Below are positions 34,241 through 47,352 of a stretch of DNA of 64,000 nucleotides, piece after piece (the stretch's first letter is position 1; each line of letters begins with the position of its first letter). Source of the DNA: Perilla frutescens (Eukaryota > Streptophyta > Magnoliopsida > Lamiales > Lamiaceae). Under the pieces are notes generated by a model, which had not been told where the DNA came from, ran no database searches, and saw only the letters and a list, made by a program, of their open reading frames with translations. The stretch lies in NCBI GenBank assembly GCA_026008535.1, contig BRKX01000018.1, forward strand, positions 45,997,588 to 46,061,587, given 5' to 3'. A program made the position numbers and the translations under genes.

Positions 34241-34753
34241 ATCTCCCCCTTAATCTTAGCCTTTCTGCACAAAACATACAACTCAATGTATTTTGTACAA
34301 TTAGAGTCGCAGTGGAAAATGGAGATCTTAAAATCTCCCCCTTAAGGGTTACTCCCCCTTAATTAGATCATCATATAATAGAAACTTGTCCTATTATAAA
34401 ATTAATGTTGAACAGAAAGTTCAACACAACAATATCAATGTTGAACTGAACATTCAACACATAATATCAATGTTGAACTCAACATTCCACACACACTAAT
34501 CAAGACATATTGATCATTCAATATCTCAAAACAAACTCAATATGCCTAAACATAATGATATATAACGAATATCAAAAACCAAATAAGCATATAAAATCAA
34601 GAACACAATCATAAATTGCATTCAACAACTAAAAACAAGATATGCATAAAATGCATACCAAAACCATGTGTCCAGCACACATAAAAACATAAAACATTAA
34701 ACATTTTTTTTATCAAAAAAAATTTTAAACTTCAGAAGCTTAAACACTAAGCT

Positions 34754-36479
34754 TCACATCATCTTTCTTTTTCCTTTGGCTGCACCTTTTCTCCTCTTTG
34801 CTTTACCAGCAACACTCGGTCCAGCATCTGTGTCTCCAGCATCCGCATCATCACCATCAGCATCATTATCCACTCCCCCTTTTTGTGTAGAAAGAAGAGT
34901 CAGAAAAGAATCTCAAGCCTTGGTGAGTTGACCAATCACATGATCAAGCATGACAATTTGATGTTGAAGAGACTCCAGCAGCATCATGAAAATTGGAATA
35001 GAAAGCGTGGAGGCAACATCAGGATAGACATCAGATTAGGAAAGAGCAGGGGTACCTTCGGCAGAAGGAGGCACTGGATTTGCAGCATCATGAGGATAGG
35101 GAAGATCAATGATCCTGTCATCATTCCCCTTGGGCTTCATTATAGAGAAGGTGGATTGCTCAGACAATACACTCTTCTTACGTTCCTTTAACCTTTAGCT
35201 CTTAAGGATCCTATAGATCAAACATAGGAAAGGAAGCAAGTTCGAGGAACTTGACTTAGAGGCAGCCTTCAAAGTAGCATCAAAAATGTATGCACCAAGG
35301 TTGAAAGGAAGCTGATTTCCTATCTTGTATAGGAGAATGGCCTGATCAACTGTGATGACAAAGGCATTTGATGTGGGCAGCCAATTACACACTGCAAGCT
35401 TGTATAACACTGAGTAAAAGAATGTTAACTTGGAAGCAGGCACTTTGTTGAGCCATTTTGGAACCAAACCTCCAGTAATAACATTCACCACATCATCAAT
35501 CAAATCCAAAGACATGATTGTATCCTCATTACCCAACTCAAGAAACGTGTTAATAACATTAAGGGAAAACTTATAGATTTTATCCCTAACAAACACAGTT
35601 CCAAAACACAGTTTAGAGGGATCTCCCATATCATAAATGATGTTAGCATAAAATTCATGAATAACATCAGGATCATATGACACTAGCGACGTAACAGATT
35701 TCCATAAACTTCTCTTCTTAAGAAACACATCTATCCCATATTTTTTAAAGCTAAGAACATCTATCATTTTCTCAACCTTAAGAGTTCTCTTAACATAAAG
35801 AGCATGGATTTCTTAGCCTCTTCAGAATAGAAAGTCTTACTGAAGGCTTACGTGACATCAAGAGGAGAGTCATCATCTGTGCCGAAATCTTCATCCACGG
35901 GCTCAGCGGTAGGATTGACACTCTGTGTGACATCAGCAGGAGGAGAAGTAGGAACTTGTTCACTAGTGGAGTCGGATTCATCTCTCATCGACTTGGAGGT
36001 AGCCTTAGACCCTTCCTTCTTCACCTTCTTGGAGGAGACGATCTCAGGTTTGCCAGTATCATCACTGTGAAGTCACTTTGATTTCTTCATTGGTGGAGAA
36101 GTCTTCGCCATTTTTGACAAATACTGCAGGTGAGAAGTGGCTTCCGGGTCGATTGGATTTGTGGAATCTCCAAGCACATTCATCCTAATCGGCTTAGGGT
36201 TTAGGATCTTGGTTCTAGGAGGAATAATGAGATCCGGATGAACTTCAACTTCAGTTGGCATCGCCTTTGATGTTGAAGGCTCAGTGACATTCGCTGTAGT
36301 TGGTTCGACATGAGCAGTTGGTGGAGCAATGTCAGGAGTCTGAGTTGATGTTGCAGAGAGTGGGGGTTGTACTGCAGCAGCTGGTGTTGAGGCTGATGAT
36401 GGGGATCTTTTGAGAGCTCCATCATTTCCTGCAACATCATCATCGTGGCTTGTAGATGATTAGGGTTTTGGTCCGCCAT
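34754..36479 (-). pseudogene. Envelope-position third ORF of element C, broken
   Basis: Starts MADQNPNHLQATMMMLQEMM at 36479. Frame changes follow within the Pro/Ser-rich N-terminus. The conserved piece MPTEVEVHPDLIIPP...NPKPIRMNVLG spans 36261-36073 and ends in a TGA shared with B. The PF20167-like core is open from 35767 to 35195: VLSFKKYGIDVFL, HEFYANIIYDMGD, GTVFVRDKIYKFS and NWLPTSNAF. After a stop at 35195 the tail (LLSTQKGGVDND, basic end KGKRKMM) continues to 34754. Confidence 0.78.
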
Positions 36480-36933
36480 GGATGAAAAATGAGAGAGAAA
36501 CATTTTGAAAAGATGGAGAAGATGAATCGTTTGGAGAGAGAAACGCGAATCAGATATGGAGAGAGAGATAGAGGGTTTTGAATTGAAAAGGAGATAAAGA
36601 CAAACCATTTTATTATATTAAAATAATGAAAGCGATATCTCTCATTCTCTCTTTCTTATCATATCAAAAGATATGCGGATAAGTATATCTGCTTATCAAT
36701 AAAAATTCAATTACTTATTATTTAAACATTAAATAATAAATAAAAAGTAATAAAAACAAATTCTGAAAATAAATAAAACTAATGGAGATGAGTCATGATT
36801 GAATAAATTCTCATGAATTGATTCATAATAAAAAAATCATATCATCGTACCATAGTTTTTATTAATTTCAGAATTACAGAATCTAATGTTTAAAATCATA
36901 ACATTGACTTTAACATCAGAATGTCAACATTGA
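36480..36933 (-). other. Spacer between RNase H and third ORF in element C
   Basis: AT-rich; on the minus strand a pyrimidine-rich run (around 36650-36490) precedes the third ORF start, as in A and B. Confidence 0.6.
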
Positions 36934-39900
36934 CTAACAGACACACATTCCAAGAGATTTCCTTAGAGAAGAAAATCTCTCAAAATCCAAAAGTTTAGTA
37001 AAAGTATCAGCAATTTGATTCTCTGTAGGAATGTATTCCAATTTAATGATATCCCGTTCTACAAGATCACGGATAAAGTGATGTCTGATGTCAATGTGTT
37101 TGGTGTGAGAATGTTGGACTAGGTTCTTCGAAATTTCAATTGCACTGACATTGTCACATAACAATGTCAAAGAAGGACTATCCAGACCATAATCTAACAC
37201 CATTTGATTTAACCACAAAAGTTGAGAGCAACAACTAGAGGCACCATTTGTTTCTTACTTGACCAAGAAATTAGATTGTTGCCAAAATAAAAACAACCTC
37301 CGCTAGTGCTTTTTCTGTCATCGACATCACCTGCCTAATCGGAATCACTATAACCTACAAGATAAATGTTAGAACTCTTGCAGTATTTAACACCAAACCC
37401 AATTGTGCCTGAGACATAGCGAATGATACGTTTAATATCTTTAAGATGAGATTCTTTAGGCTGAGATTGATATCTCGCACAAACACCAACACTAAACATA
37501 ATGTCAGGACGACTAGCTGTTAAGTACAATAAGCTACCTATCATTCCTCTATACATGGTAGAATCAACATTGCTACCAACATCATCTCTGCTCAACTTTT
37601 CAGAAGATCCCATGCGTGTCTTCATAGGTTTATCATTCTCTAATCCGAAACACTTGACCAATCCTCTAGCATATTTGCTTTGAGAGATGAAGATTCCATC
37701 TATATCTTGCTTGATTTGTAGACCTAGGAAATAGTTGAGCTCTCCAACCATGCTCATTTCAAATGTGTTGCACATTGAGTCTACAAAATCTTTGAGCAGA
37801 TTAGTACACGTCGAACCAAAAACAATGTCATCAACATAGATTTGAGCAACAGTAATATGTTTTTGATTCTTCTTAATAAACAATGTTTTATCGACTTGAC
37901 CTCTTACAAAACCAAATTGGAGTAAGAATTCAGTCAGTCTAGCATACCATGTTCTAGGGGCTTGTTTGAGCCCATGCAAAGCCTTTTTGAAGCTTAAACA
38001 CGTGCAATGGTTTCTCATGACATTCGAACCCCTTAGGTTGTTCGACATATGGTTCTTCATTGAGAAAACCATTCAAGAAAGCACTTTTAACATCCATTTT
38101 ATGTAAAGTAAAACCCACATAACATGCAATTGCACATAAAAGACGAATGGATTCAATCCTTGCAACAGGAGCAAATGTTCCGTCAAAGTCTACCCCTTCA
38201 ACTTGGGTGTAGCCTTGAGCGACTAGACGAGATTTATTTCTGACAACATTGCCAGACTCATCTGTTTTATTTTTGAAAATCCATTTTGTCCCAATCACAT
38301 TTTTATCTTTCGGGCGTGGAACTAATTCCTATACATTGTTCCTTACGAACTGGTTTAGTTTCTCATGCATAGCATTGATCCAAAAATCATCATTAAGTGC
38401 ATCCTTAATGTTTTTCGATTCAATGTTAGACAGAAAACAAGTGTTTGACATACAAACATTTAAAGAAGACATGCATACCAGTTTCAGCATTTCTTTGTAT
38501 TCCTCTGAGTTCTTGCTTCTAGTTTGAACTCCTTCGGATTGCTCACCAATGATTTGTGAATCTGGATGATTCTTCCGAATTCGACTTGAAGGATCCCTTC
38601 TTGGTTCATCTTCGGCAGTCACCACCTGATCATCTTCACTGTCTGAAGTGAATGTTGATGTTGATGTTTTGACTGAAGCTTCAACACTCTGTGGAACATT
38701 GACTTTGACATTCTCAGTGGATGTCTTGTTCTCACAATCACTTTCAGTCTGATCACTTGACATTTCACCTATGACAATGAGATCAATTACATCATCCTCT
38801 TCGGATTTTGAAGCAATACCTGTGTGGTCATCAAAAACAATGTTAATTGATTCTTGGACTGTTTTTGTCTGAAGATTAAGCACACGGTAAGCACGACTGT
38901 CAGATGTGTAACCCAAGAAAATTCCTTTGTCGCTTTTGGAATCAAATATTTCCAGATGATCCCTGTCATTCAGGATGTAACATACACATCCAAACATATG
39001 AAAGTACTTCAAATTGGGCTTCTTTCCCTTTAGAAGTTCATACGGTGTCACAGTTCTGCCTGGGCGAAGAATCACTCTATTCCCGATGTGACAAGTAGTG
39101 TTAATTGCTTCTGCCCATAGCTTCTTGGACAAACGTTGAGCTTATAACATTGCTCTTCACATCTCCTGAAGAGTTCGATTTTTTCTCTCAACCACCCCAT
39201 TTTGTTGAGGTGTCTTCGGAGCAGAAAACTCATGAATGATGCCTCATTTTTCACAAAACTCTTCAAACATTGAGTTTTCAAATTCGAGCCCATGATCTTG
39301 ACACCAACTTGTAGAACTTCTTGAACATCCTGAAAGCTTCAGATTTTTCTTGAAGAAATTCAACCCATGTGAATCTCGAAAAATCATCAACTATCACCAG
39401 AATGAATCTTTTTCCACTCATGCTTTTGGTGTCAACGGAACCCATGATATCCATGTGAATCAGATCGAAGCACTTAGTGGTTTGACAAGCTGATGAACTT
39501 TTGTGTGAAGCTCTTACTTGTTTGCCTTTTTGACATGCACTGCAAACAACATCGAGATTGATCTTCACAGGTGGAATACCCCGAACAACATCAACTTCAA
39601 TTAGTTTCTTCAAACTTCAAAAGCTGAGATGACCTAGTTTTTGATGTACGAGTTGAGTGTCAACATTGACTGAAACATTGCATTTTTCGTTCTTATCAGC
39701 ATGATAGCAATTATCCAATGCCCGACTTCCGAACATAATGCATTTATTCTCGCTATAAAAAACCTCACAGGTGTTCTTATTTAATCTGACATGCATGCCG
39801 TCATCACATAGCTGACTTATGCTGATTAGATTTACTATTAAACCTTCGACATGAAGCACATTGTGTAACTTGGGAAAGTTCTTAACATTCAAGGTTTCTT

Positions 39901-42900
39901 TTCCCACTATGTTGCCTTGTGCTCCTCCACCATAACTAACTTTTCTTTTGCTTGTCATGGTATAGTCATCGAGGAACTTAGAATTTCATATCATGTGCCG
40001 TGAGCACCCACTGTCAAAGTACCACGTACCAGCAATGTTGGCTTTCAAAGATGTGTAGACAACATTACACGAGATCTTTGCCTTCTTTGAGGGTTTCTTC
40101 TTTTTGGTAGATTTAGAAGAATTTTCCACGATAATCTTACCTGTTGCTATATCATCATGATATTTGAAGCAATAAGGTTTGATGTGTCCAGGCTCTTGGC
40201 AATAATGACAAACAAATTTCTTCTTCTTGGACTTGTCATTGACATTCGGTTTAACATTTCCGTCAACATTGACTGGAACATCATTGGAGCTTTCCCCTTT
40301 GACAAACTTGATAGGATTTGAGATAGACATTGTTGAACTTGATGTATATCCCAAGCCTGCTTTTGTGGTCTGTCCTAGTGTCAGAACCTCGTTCAGAGTA
40401 GATGTTCCTTGATTGAGTTGTCGAAAGGTTTTCGAAGCAGCTTCTACTTCCTTTCTCAACTTGTTCAGCTCAAGATCACTTCTAGTGAGTCGAATCTCAA
40501 GGTCCAGTACTCGTTGCTTTAGAGTTTGGTTTTCTTCTTGATAGGACGTATTCTACTTGTTTTTATTACTATCTTTTGATGCATTTTCTCCTAGTTAATT
40601 GTCCTATATTTGTGTATATTGGTAGAATGATGTGTTTGTTGAGTGGCATAGGGATATGTTTGAAAGATGAAGAAAAGGGGTATGTTTTTGGTGCAAAAAG
40701 ATTTAAGTGAAGAAAGGGGCAAAGTTCGAGTCTGAGCAGATCCAGCCGTAAGACCTTGCAGCTGGAAATCCAGAGCAGAAATTCTAGAAGCTGACTGGAT
40801 ACGCGTTTTGGGCTTGCTGAACCCAACTCTCAGCCCACGATTAAAACTGGACGCAGAAGAGCTCTCTCCACCGCCTTTAGGAGTCTTTTGCATGGGATTT
40901 ACCTAGATTAGGATTTTATTTCCTATTAGAACTCTATCTTTTTATGGTTTGTAAATATATATTATTATTCTAGTTTTAATTAGACATACACGCTCCGGAC
41001 AAAAGAACACAGCAAGTTAAACGGTTTTAATTTAGATTTCAATTCCTTCTCTATTTCGATATAATCATCGCACAAATATACAAGTTTCTGTTGCTCGATC
41101 CAAGCATGCAAGTTAGCTAATTTACTCGTATTCCGGTGACGACGATGAAGCTCCACTTATACGAACTGTGAGATCTAAATTGTTCGCTCATAATTAATTG
41201 ATGCATGTATCTGTTGTTCTTGGATTTCGAATTGATAATTATTCTAAGTCTATCGAATAGTTGCAAATATTTGGTAGGTTGAGATTAATTACAAGCCAGT
41301 TAAATCATCCATACGTAATTGTGGAATAGGTTTAAACAGTGGTAAAATGGTTGCTCAAAACTAGGGGAATAATAGAGTTAATTTCACAGTCCTGCGTCAG
41401 AGTTTGTAAGATTAAGAATCGGGTCTCTGTTGTGTTCATTGCTTTCAGTTCATTAAACTTAAAGATCGTCTCTTACAGTTGTCAACCGATTAGAGAATAA
41501 TTAATGAAGCATCTTCTTAATTATCGAAACCGTATGGAGAGATTAAGTCATGTCAGAAGCGTCTTCGGTGACTATAACTGATTTGCATGGTTTGATTAAT
41601 TAATTCTTGCATCTGTGATCGGTCGTTATGAGTGGAGTGGAGTTTGTTGGATCCGGAATACCCTTTCTTTATAGATTTAAGATTCGTTCTCTCTGCACAA
41701 TTATTTTAGCTAGTCGTTTATTTAGTTCTTTAATTTATTTTGTTGTATAAATCACACAAAACCCTTTTCTGGAGTTTGGTCACGCAGACTGAAAGTCAAG
41801 AGTAATTCTCGCCGGTCCTTTGGGAGACGATCCTGCTCGCCACTGTACTCTGCAGTGTGGGCTTGCCAACGAAAGTCGGAACATTTATTTTTGGTGAAAA
41901 ACGACGCACCACTTCCACAAGAATCTCAAATTCTTTTGATTGTTCGGTGCATTGGACACAAACTTCATCTACAACCTTGTGCAATTGTTGTAGAGCTTCC
42001 TAGTGGCTGACTTTGGACTTGTCTTCTTCCACCTGAGACACTTTAGAAGTGTTGCAAAACTCATCCAGCAATGTCATTTCATAGCAGTTAGTGTTATTTG
42101 GAGGAATGTCAGAGATTTCTCGTGTAACATTCTCCATAACATTGCTTGGAACATCCGGAGTCACAAGATCAAGACTAGCATCATAGTCATAATCAACACT
42201 CTCCATGTCAGTTAAAGCGTCAATCATTCCATCTAAGTCATCATCGACTTTTACAAACAAAACAGTTTGTTTTTCAGCTTCTTCATCACCGGATTCGTCG
42301 CTTAACATGGCAGCACTATAATTTCTTCTTTGCTTCCTTTGGACAGTAGGACATTCATTGGTATAGTGTACAAAACCAGAACATCCCCTATATTGAACTG
42401 AGTCAATGTCCTTCACTGCAACATCTGGAGACTTTGAAGATTTTGTCGATCCAGATGATGTCGACGAGGGAGAATCAAACAATCTCCGTGGTTTGAAGTT
42501 TGGATAACCTTTCTTCATTGACCGAACAAGGGTATTGAACTTCTTGGTAAGCAGCGCAACACTCAGGGGTTAATCTTTAGTAATCTCCTGAATGTTCTCG
42601 ACATCAAGTTCAACATTTGAACTTGATGTTACTGATTGAAGTGCAATTCCTTTGAAGGAGGTGTTTGATTTCTGATTTTCAAGATTCATCTCAAACGTGA
42701 GTAGAATGCTCACAGCTTCACTCAAACTCGTGTTTGATACATTGTGAGCTTCTTCAATTGCTGAGATTTTCATGTTGAATCTCTTCGGAAGTGTGCGAAG
42801 AAGTTTTCTAACCATGTTTTCATTCGAGATCGGACATCCGAGAGCTGTACATTCATTTGACACTTCACACAATCGTTCAGTGTACATTGAAATAGTCTCA

Positions 42901-43316
42901 TCTTCTGACATTCGCAGAGTTTCGAATTTAGAAGTGAGTAGCCTAAGCTTTGTTTGTCGTACACTGGTCGATCCTTCACAATGTTCCTACAGTATGCTCC
43001 ATGCTTGATATGCCGTGGTGCAATTACACACCATTTTGAAGCACGGAACATCAACCGAAACAAAAATAGCATTGAGTGCCCTTGAATTGAAGTTGGAAAT
43101 GATTCGATCATCATTAGTCCATTGAGTCTCCGGAGTAAGAATGAACACTCCATTCAGTCCTTCCATCCTCGGTGGAGACCATTCTTCAATTACCGTCGAC
43201 CAAGCCCTCTCATCGATGGACTTGATATACATCTTCATGCACGATTTCCACATAGCATAATTCTTGCCATTACTATCCAATGCCGGAGGACAGCACTGAT
43301 TGATCTGAATATCCAT
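36934..43316 (-). pseudogene. gag-pol of element C, damaged and interrupted
   Basis: Gag starts MDIQINQCCPPALDSNGKNY at 43316. The UBN2 region and a degraded first knuckle are followed by a solo LTR insertion (40539-41911). The second knuckle is intact (CHYCQEPGHIKPYC), then the protease FDSGCSRHM near 40006-40030. The integrase has lost about 35 bp near 39295, including its second catalytic Asp, with a frameshift. RT keeps YVDDIVFG but has a frameshift near 37995. RNase H has a ~36-bp deletion near 37245. Stops include 42987, 42570, 42000, 39986, 39617, 38329 and 37335. Confidence 0.9.
40539..41911. mobile_element. Solo LTR of a Tat/Athila-like Gypsy element inside C's gag
   Basis: A 1,373-bp insertion, TGATAGGACG...CGACGCACCA, with 5-bp flanks CTTCT (40534-40538) and CTTCC (41912-41916), one mismatch. 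It splits the gag frame at a point where B is uninterrupted. The right end (GGTCCTTTGGGAGACGATCC, then GTGAAAAACGACGCACCA) is typical of Tat/Athila LTR ends, which would place it in the plus orientation. No internal domain remains. Confidence 0.82.
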
Positions 43317-43368
43317 CTTTCAGTGAGTCAACAAACCAAGGATCGAATACTTAGCGTGTTAAGTACCG

Positions 43369-43381
43369 GCTCTTGATGCCA
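43369..43381 (-). other. Primer binding site of element C, variant
   Basis: The minus strand reads TGGCATCAAGAGC beside the 5' LTR, identical to B's variant site. Confidence 0.75.
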
Positions 43382-43383
43382 CT

Positions 43384-44520
43384 TGTTGGAATTTGTTGCC
43401 ACAAACACTGAAATTAGACACAGATTCATAATGTCAAACTCAATGTTAAAGATAGTTAACACAACTTATCTTAACATAAATATGCTGAAAATAAAATGCA
43501 CAAGAATACACAATATAATTTTTAAATCACACACAACATGTGTATGATTACCACAGGGCGAAATTATACTATTATGAGTATAAAATTTTCAAGCTGTCAA
43601 TGTTGGACGCGAAGGCTCTCAACACTACAGCAACATTACAAGTTCTAATCTAGACTATCACTAAAAAGAACTAAAACATATAAATTGACATCCCGTCAAT
43701 TCATATACAAACTACAACATACAAATTGACATCCTGTCAATTCATACATAAACTAGATCATACAAGTTGACATCCCGTCGACTTGTATACAAACTAAAAC
43801 ATACAAATTAACATCCCGTCAACTTGTATACAAACTAGTAAAGGTTTCACAACCTTGCTATCTATCCTAACTTGTACAATCTATTCCGTGAAAGGATTGA
43901 ACAACAATAAACATTAAGATAGAAGAAGGAATGAAGAACGAAACCTATACTAAGTTTGTGACTCAAGCTTTCTTCAATCTTCACGCAGCGGAAAATAGAT
44001 TGGGCTTGAATAAGTCTTCAAGTGTCGATCACATCCCTTATATGCTTCTTCACTTGAATAGACAAGACTCAAGTCTTCTCTCTCTTGATCGTGGGTTGGA
44101 GATAACCGCTCTTCATCACTACTCCATCGTTTGTGAGAAGAGAACCGTCTCCTTGGCACGGTTGTGGCCATATCCACGTTCTCACCTATTTTCCAAATAT
44201 TCCAGCAATAAAAAACTGAAAAAGAAAAGAGGTTAAATAAAAGAAAACAAGAAGCCTTAAAAATAGGAGATAGAGTTTTGACTTTATCAAACTCTATTTT
44301 AAATAATATATCTAATATGTATATATCCATTTATTTGAAATATTAATTTCATGGATATACACATATATTTTAAGATATATAAAGTTATTTTATTTATTAA
44401 AATAATAAATAAAACTAGGAAAGGATAAGATTAGTTACGACTATGTCATAGACAATGTCACAGGAAGTCTGTCTGACATCGAGTGCAACATTGAACCTCA
44501 ATGTCATACTACACTCAACA
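43384..44520 (-). repeat. 5' LTR of element C
   Basis: 1,137 bp, same ends and minisatellite as 33103-34240, followed by the TSD TACAT. Confidence 0.93.
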
Positions 44521-44525
44521 TACAT

Positions 44526-45337
44526 ATTAGATATATTATTTAAATAGAGTTTGACAAAGTCAAAACTCTATCTCCTATTTTTAGGGCTTCTTGTTTTCTT
44601 TTATTTAACCTCTTTTCTTTTTCAGATTTTTATTGCTGCAATATTTGGAAAATAGGTGAGAACGTGGGATATGGCTTCAACCATGCTATGGAGACGGTTT
44701 TCTTCTCACACACGATGGAGTAGTGATGAAGAGTGGTTATCTCCAACCCACGATCAAGAGAGAGAAGACTTGAGCCTCGTCTATTCAAGTGAAGAAGCAT
44801 ATAAGGGATATGATCGACACTTGAAGACTTATTCAAGCTCAATCCATTTTCCGCTGCGTGAAGATTGAAGAAAGCTTGGATCACAAACATAGTATAGATT
44901 TTGTTCTTGGTTCCTTCTTCTATCTTAATGTTTGTTGTTGTTCATTCAATTCATGAAAGTAGTTTGAACAAGTTAGAATAGATAGCAAGGTTGTGAAATC
45001 TATACTAGTTTGTATACAAATTAACGGGAGGTTAATTTGTACGTTTGAGTTCTTTTTTAGTTGTAGAGCTAGATTAGAATTTGTATGTAGCCGAAGTGTT
45101 GAGAGCCTTCGTGTCCAACATTGTAAGCTTGAAAAATAGTTTGTGCTTATAGTAGCATAATTTCGCCCTGTGGCAATCACACACATGTTGTGTGTGATTT
45201 AAAATTATTTCGTGTGTTATTGCATATTTATTTCTAGCATATTTGTGTTAAGATAGTTGTGTTAACTGTCTGTAACATTGAGTTTGACATTACGATTATG
45301 TGTCTAATTTCAGTGTTTACGGCAACAAATTCCAACA
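44526..45337 (+). repeat. 3' LTR of element B, second part
   Basis: Continues from ATTAGATATA after the duplicated TACAT and ends GGCAACAAATTCCAACA. With 32900-33102 it totals about 1,015 bp, shorter than C's LTRs mainly because minisatellite units are missing. Confidence 0.9.
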
Positions 45338-46049
45338 AATAGGTTCAGAATCAAAATACCATACGGACATAAGTATGAGTAAATTAAACAACCACCCCCC
45401 ACGAGTGCTCATATGAAGTCCAATCCTATTATAACTAACCCCCTCCATTTTTTTTGTTTATTTAGTAGAGATATGTTAATGATTTAGTATGTGAGAAAGT
45501 ACTTGTTTTTGTTCTGGTTCAATGGACTTGTTTGATTTGATGAGTAATGCTTTGAAACAAGTATGACGATGCTTTCATATTAATATATTGATGAATGAAA
45601 GTAGTAAATAGTAACTAGTGATTATTGTATTAAAAATGTCATGTAATATCAAACTTAGTGCTTTCGTAATGAGTTTCTAAAGGTAAAATAACCGCCAAGA
45701 AATTAACTCTGAAATATTTAGAGTAAATATTACCTAATATCAAACTGAGTGCTTTCGTAATGATTTTCTAATGCTACAATATCCGCAAAATTTACTTTGA
45801 ATTAATTACTTGAAATGCTACCTAATATCAAACTTAGTGCTTTCGCAATGATTTTGTAAAGCCACAATATCTGCAAAATTAACTTCGAATTAATTGATGT
45901 AAATATTGTGACTTGATCAATCCTAGATAGGCACATCAACATGTTAAGTAATGATTAAAATAAATGTGATATTAATTGCAAAAGAATGTGTTAGTAATAT
46001 AAAACTAAAAGTATACGTGGGAGTTCTAAAAATGTTAAAAAAACATAAA
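45338..46049. other. AT-rich spacer with a threefold tandem repeat
   Basis: Non-coding. The only structure seen is the tandem repeat at 45644-45910. Confidence 0.6.
45644..45910. repeat. Three tandem ~91-98-bp units
   Basis: Units begin TAATATCAAAC-TTAGTGCTTTCG at 45644, 45735 and 45833. The second and third also share ACAATATCYGCAAAATTWAC. Origin is not recognised. Confidence 0.85.
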
Positions 46050-46425
46050 ACTACAAATTGAAAGTATCACATTCCTTCTGAGGACAATTCCGCAAATCAT
46101 GATCAGACCTCTATCCACATGCCTTGCACGTTCTCAATGGTTTATCTTTATTTTCCCTTGATGTCTCCTTCCCTGATTTTATACGGCTTCCACTCCCTTT
46201 TGTCTTCACTTGAGCTGGTGGCCAAATAGTAACTTCATTCGGTACTGTTGATTGATAGTAATCATCAAACAATCTCTTCTTGGCATTCTCAGGACCTTCA
46301 TTGCCTTCATTTGGTTTTATAGCATCTTTCATGCCTCTAATAGCTTCCAACAATGAATTAGATTTATTGGAGTCCCCCTCGACCCAACTCAAGCAGCTAT
46401 AAAACTCAGAGATAATATCATACAT
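46050..46425 (-). pseudogene. FAR1/MULE-type C-terminal zinc-finger fragment
   Basis: Translation gives VTIWPPAQVKTKGSGSRIKS, then RTCKACG, a TAG (46108-46110), and RSDHDLRNCPQKECDTF. Allowing for the stop, this is the C-X2-C-X4-H-X4-C knuckle that ends FAR1-related and MULE transposases. Only the C-terminal ~120 residues are present and no SWIM or transposase domain is seen beside it, so it is a decayed fragment. Its strand is opposite to the MULE at 14626, so it is probably a separate element. Confidence 0.7.
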
Positions 46426-47047
46426 GATAAATCTAGTGGTTTACATCTAATACTTCGTAACCAAATAACAAATGTTTTTTATGTTGACCATACATAACGA
46501 TGATAAAGACACGATTTCATCGGAAAGAATTCTTCCAGCAGCCATTAAAGTAAACTACTGCAAAAAATATCCAACCTCTGAAAACGGACTTGTAAAAATC
46601 CACAAAGATATCAAAATCCTAATATTTTAAATTTATTATCATGTTGACTTAATTATTTTAACCTCGAAAAACATACATATTATAGATGAAAATGATACAA
46701 AACCTGAATCTTCTATCGTGAATTCTGGAAAAACACAGTTGATTCGAATGTTTTTGCTCCAACACTTACAAAAAGAAACTGATCAGCTAGTGGAAGACGT
46801 GGGGGAGGAACGGATCTTTTCCAAATTAAATCTCTTAATCTATGGAAAATATAATAACTAGATATATATAAATAAATTCATAATTTATCAAAAAGTCTAG
46901 ATTACCCTTATCCCTTGAGAATAGTCAAAACTACCAAATATATGAGTGGATTTATTTTTTAATCTGAACCGTTGATATATCTAAATCCAATGGTTGATAT
47001 TTGTTCTCATTTCTCATACCAATACCTATACCTCATTGGAGCTATAT

Positions 47048-47050
<3 letters not shown>
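46426..47050. other. AT-rich spacer
   Basis: No convincing gene or element end. Upstream exons of the FAR1-type fragment could lie here, but none is readable. Confidence 0.5.

Positions 47051-47100
<50 letters not shown>
47051..47100. repeat. (AT)n microsatellite
   Basis: Twenty-five AT units; a second run is at 47353-47384 on the other side of the MITE. Confidence 0.95.
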
Positions 47101-47104
<4 letters not shown>

Positions 47105-47348
47105 GTTGATTATAATGGGTACTAGGTATTCCCGTGAGAACTATAAACCATGCTTATTTAATATGATTTTGTAGCTTATCTTGTTGTATTTTAGTGCTAT
47201 TGTCACTAGCACTAAAATACAACGAGATAAGCTATAATTTTTTTAAAAAAAAATTAGCACTAAATTACAATAAAATAATTTATAACATTGCACTAAATAA
47301 GCATGGTTTATAATTCTCACGTGAATATCTAGTACCCATTTGAACCAA

Positions 47349-47352
<4 letters not shown>
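47101..47352. mobile_element. TIR MITE inserted in a TA repeat
   Basis: Terminal inverted repeats of about 56 bp (47101-47156 and 47297-47352) share GGGTACTAG, TATTC and ACTATAAACCATGCTTATTT. An internal inverted pair (GTGCTA...AAAATACAA) adds to the fold. It is 252 bp and non-coding. The superfamily is not certain because the flanking (AT)n hides the target duplication. Confidence 0.8.

Larger units (their letters stand above)
33103..44520 (-). mobile_element. Sirevirus-type Copia element C, nested in B's 3' LTR
   Basis: LTRs at 33103-34240 (1,138 bp, the 3' LTR) and 43384-44520 (1,137 bp, the 5' LTR) start TGTTGG and end CTCAACA on the plus strand. A perfect TSD TACAT (33098-33102 and 44521-44525) flanks it. 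About twenty differences separate the LTRs, nearly 2 percent, so it is older than A. It is the same family as B and carries damaged gag-pol and third ORFs plus a solo LTR inside gag. Confidence 0.95.
24708..45337 (+). mobile_element. Sirevirus-type Copia element B (5' LTR truncated; host of element C)
   Basis: Order: partial 5' LTR, primer site, gag-pol (25157-30232), spacer, third ORF (30663-32336), repeated GGGGGAG tracts, and a 3' LTR (32900-33102 continuing at 44526-45337). Element C with its TACAT duplication splits the 3' LTR. Its coding sequence keeps one frame throughout but carries many stop codons. Because the 5' end is a deletion junction, no TSD can be assigned. Confidence 0.9.

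Noticed and set aside
35852..36070. Forward 72-codon frame
   Set aside because: Antisense to the third ORF of element C.
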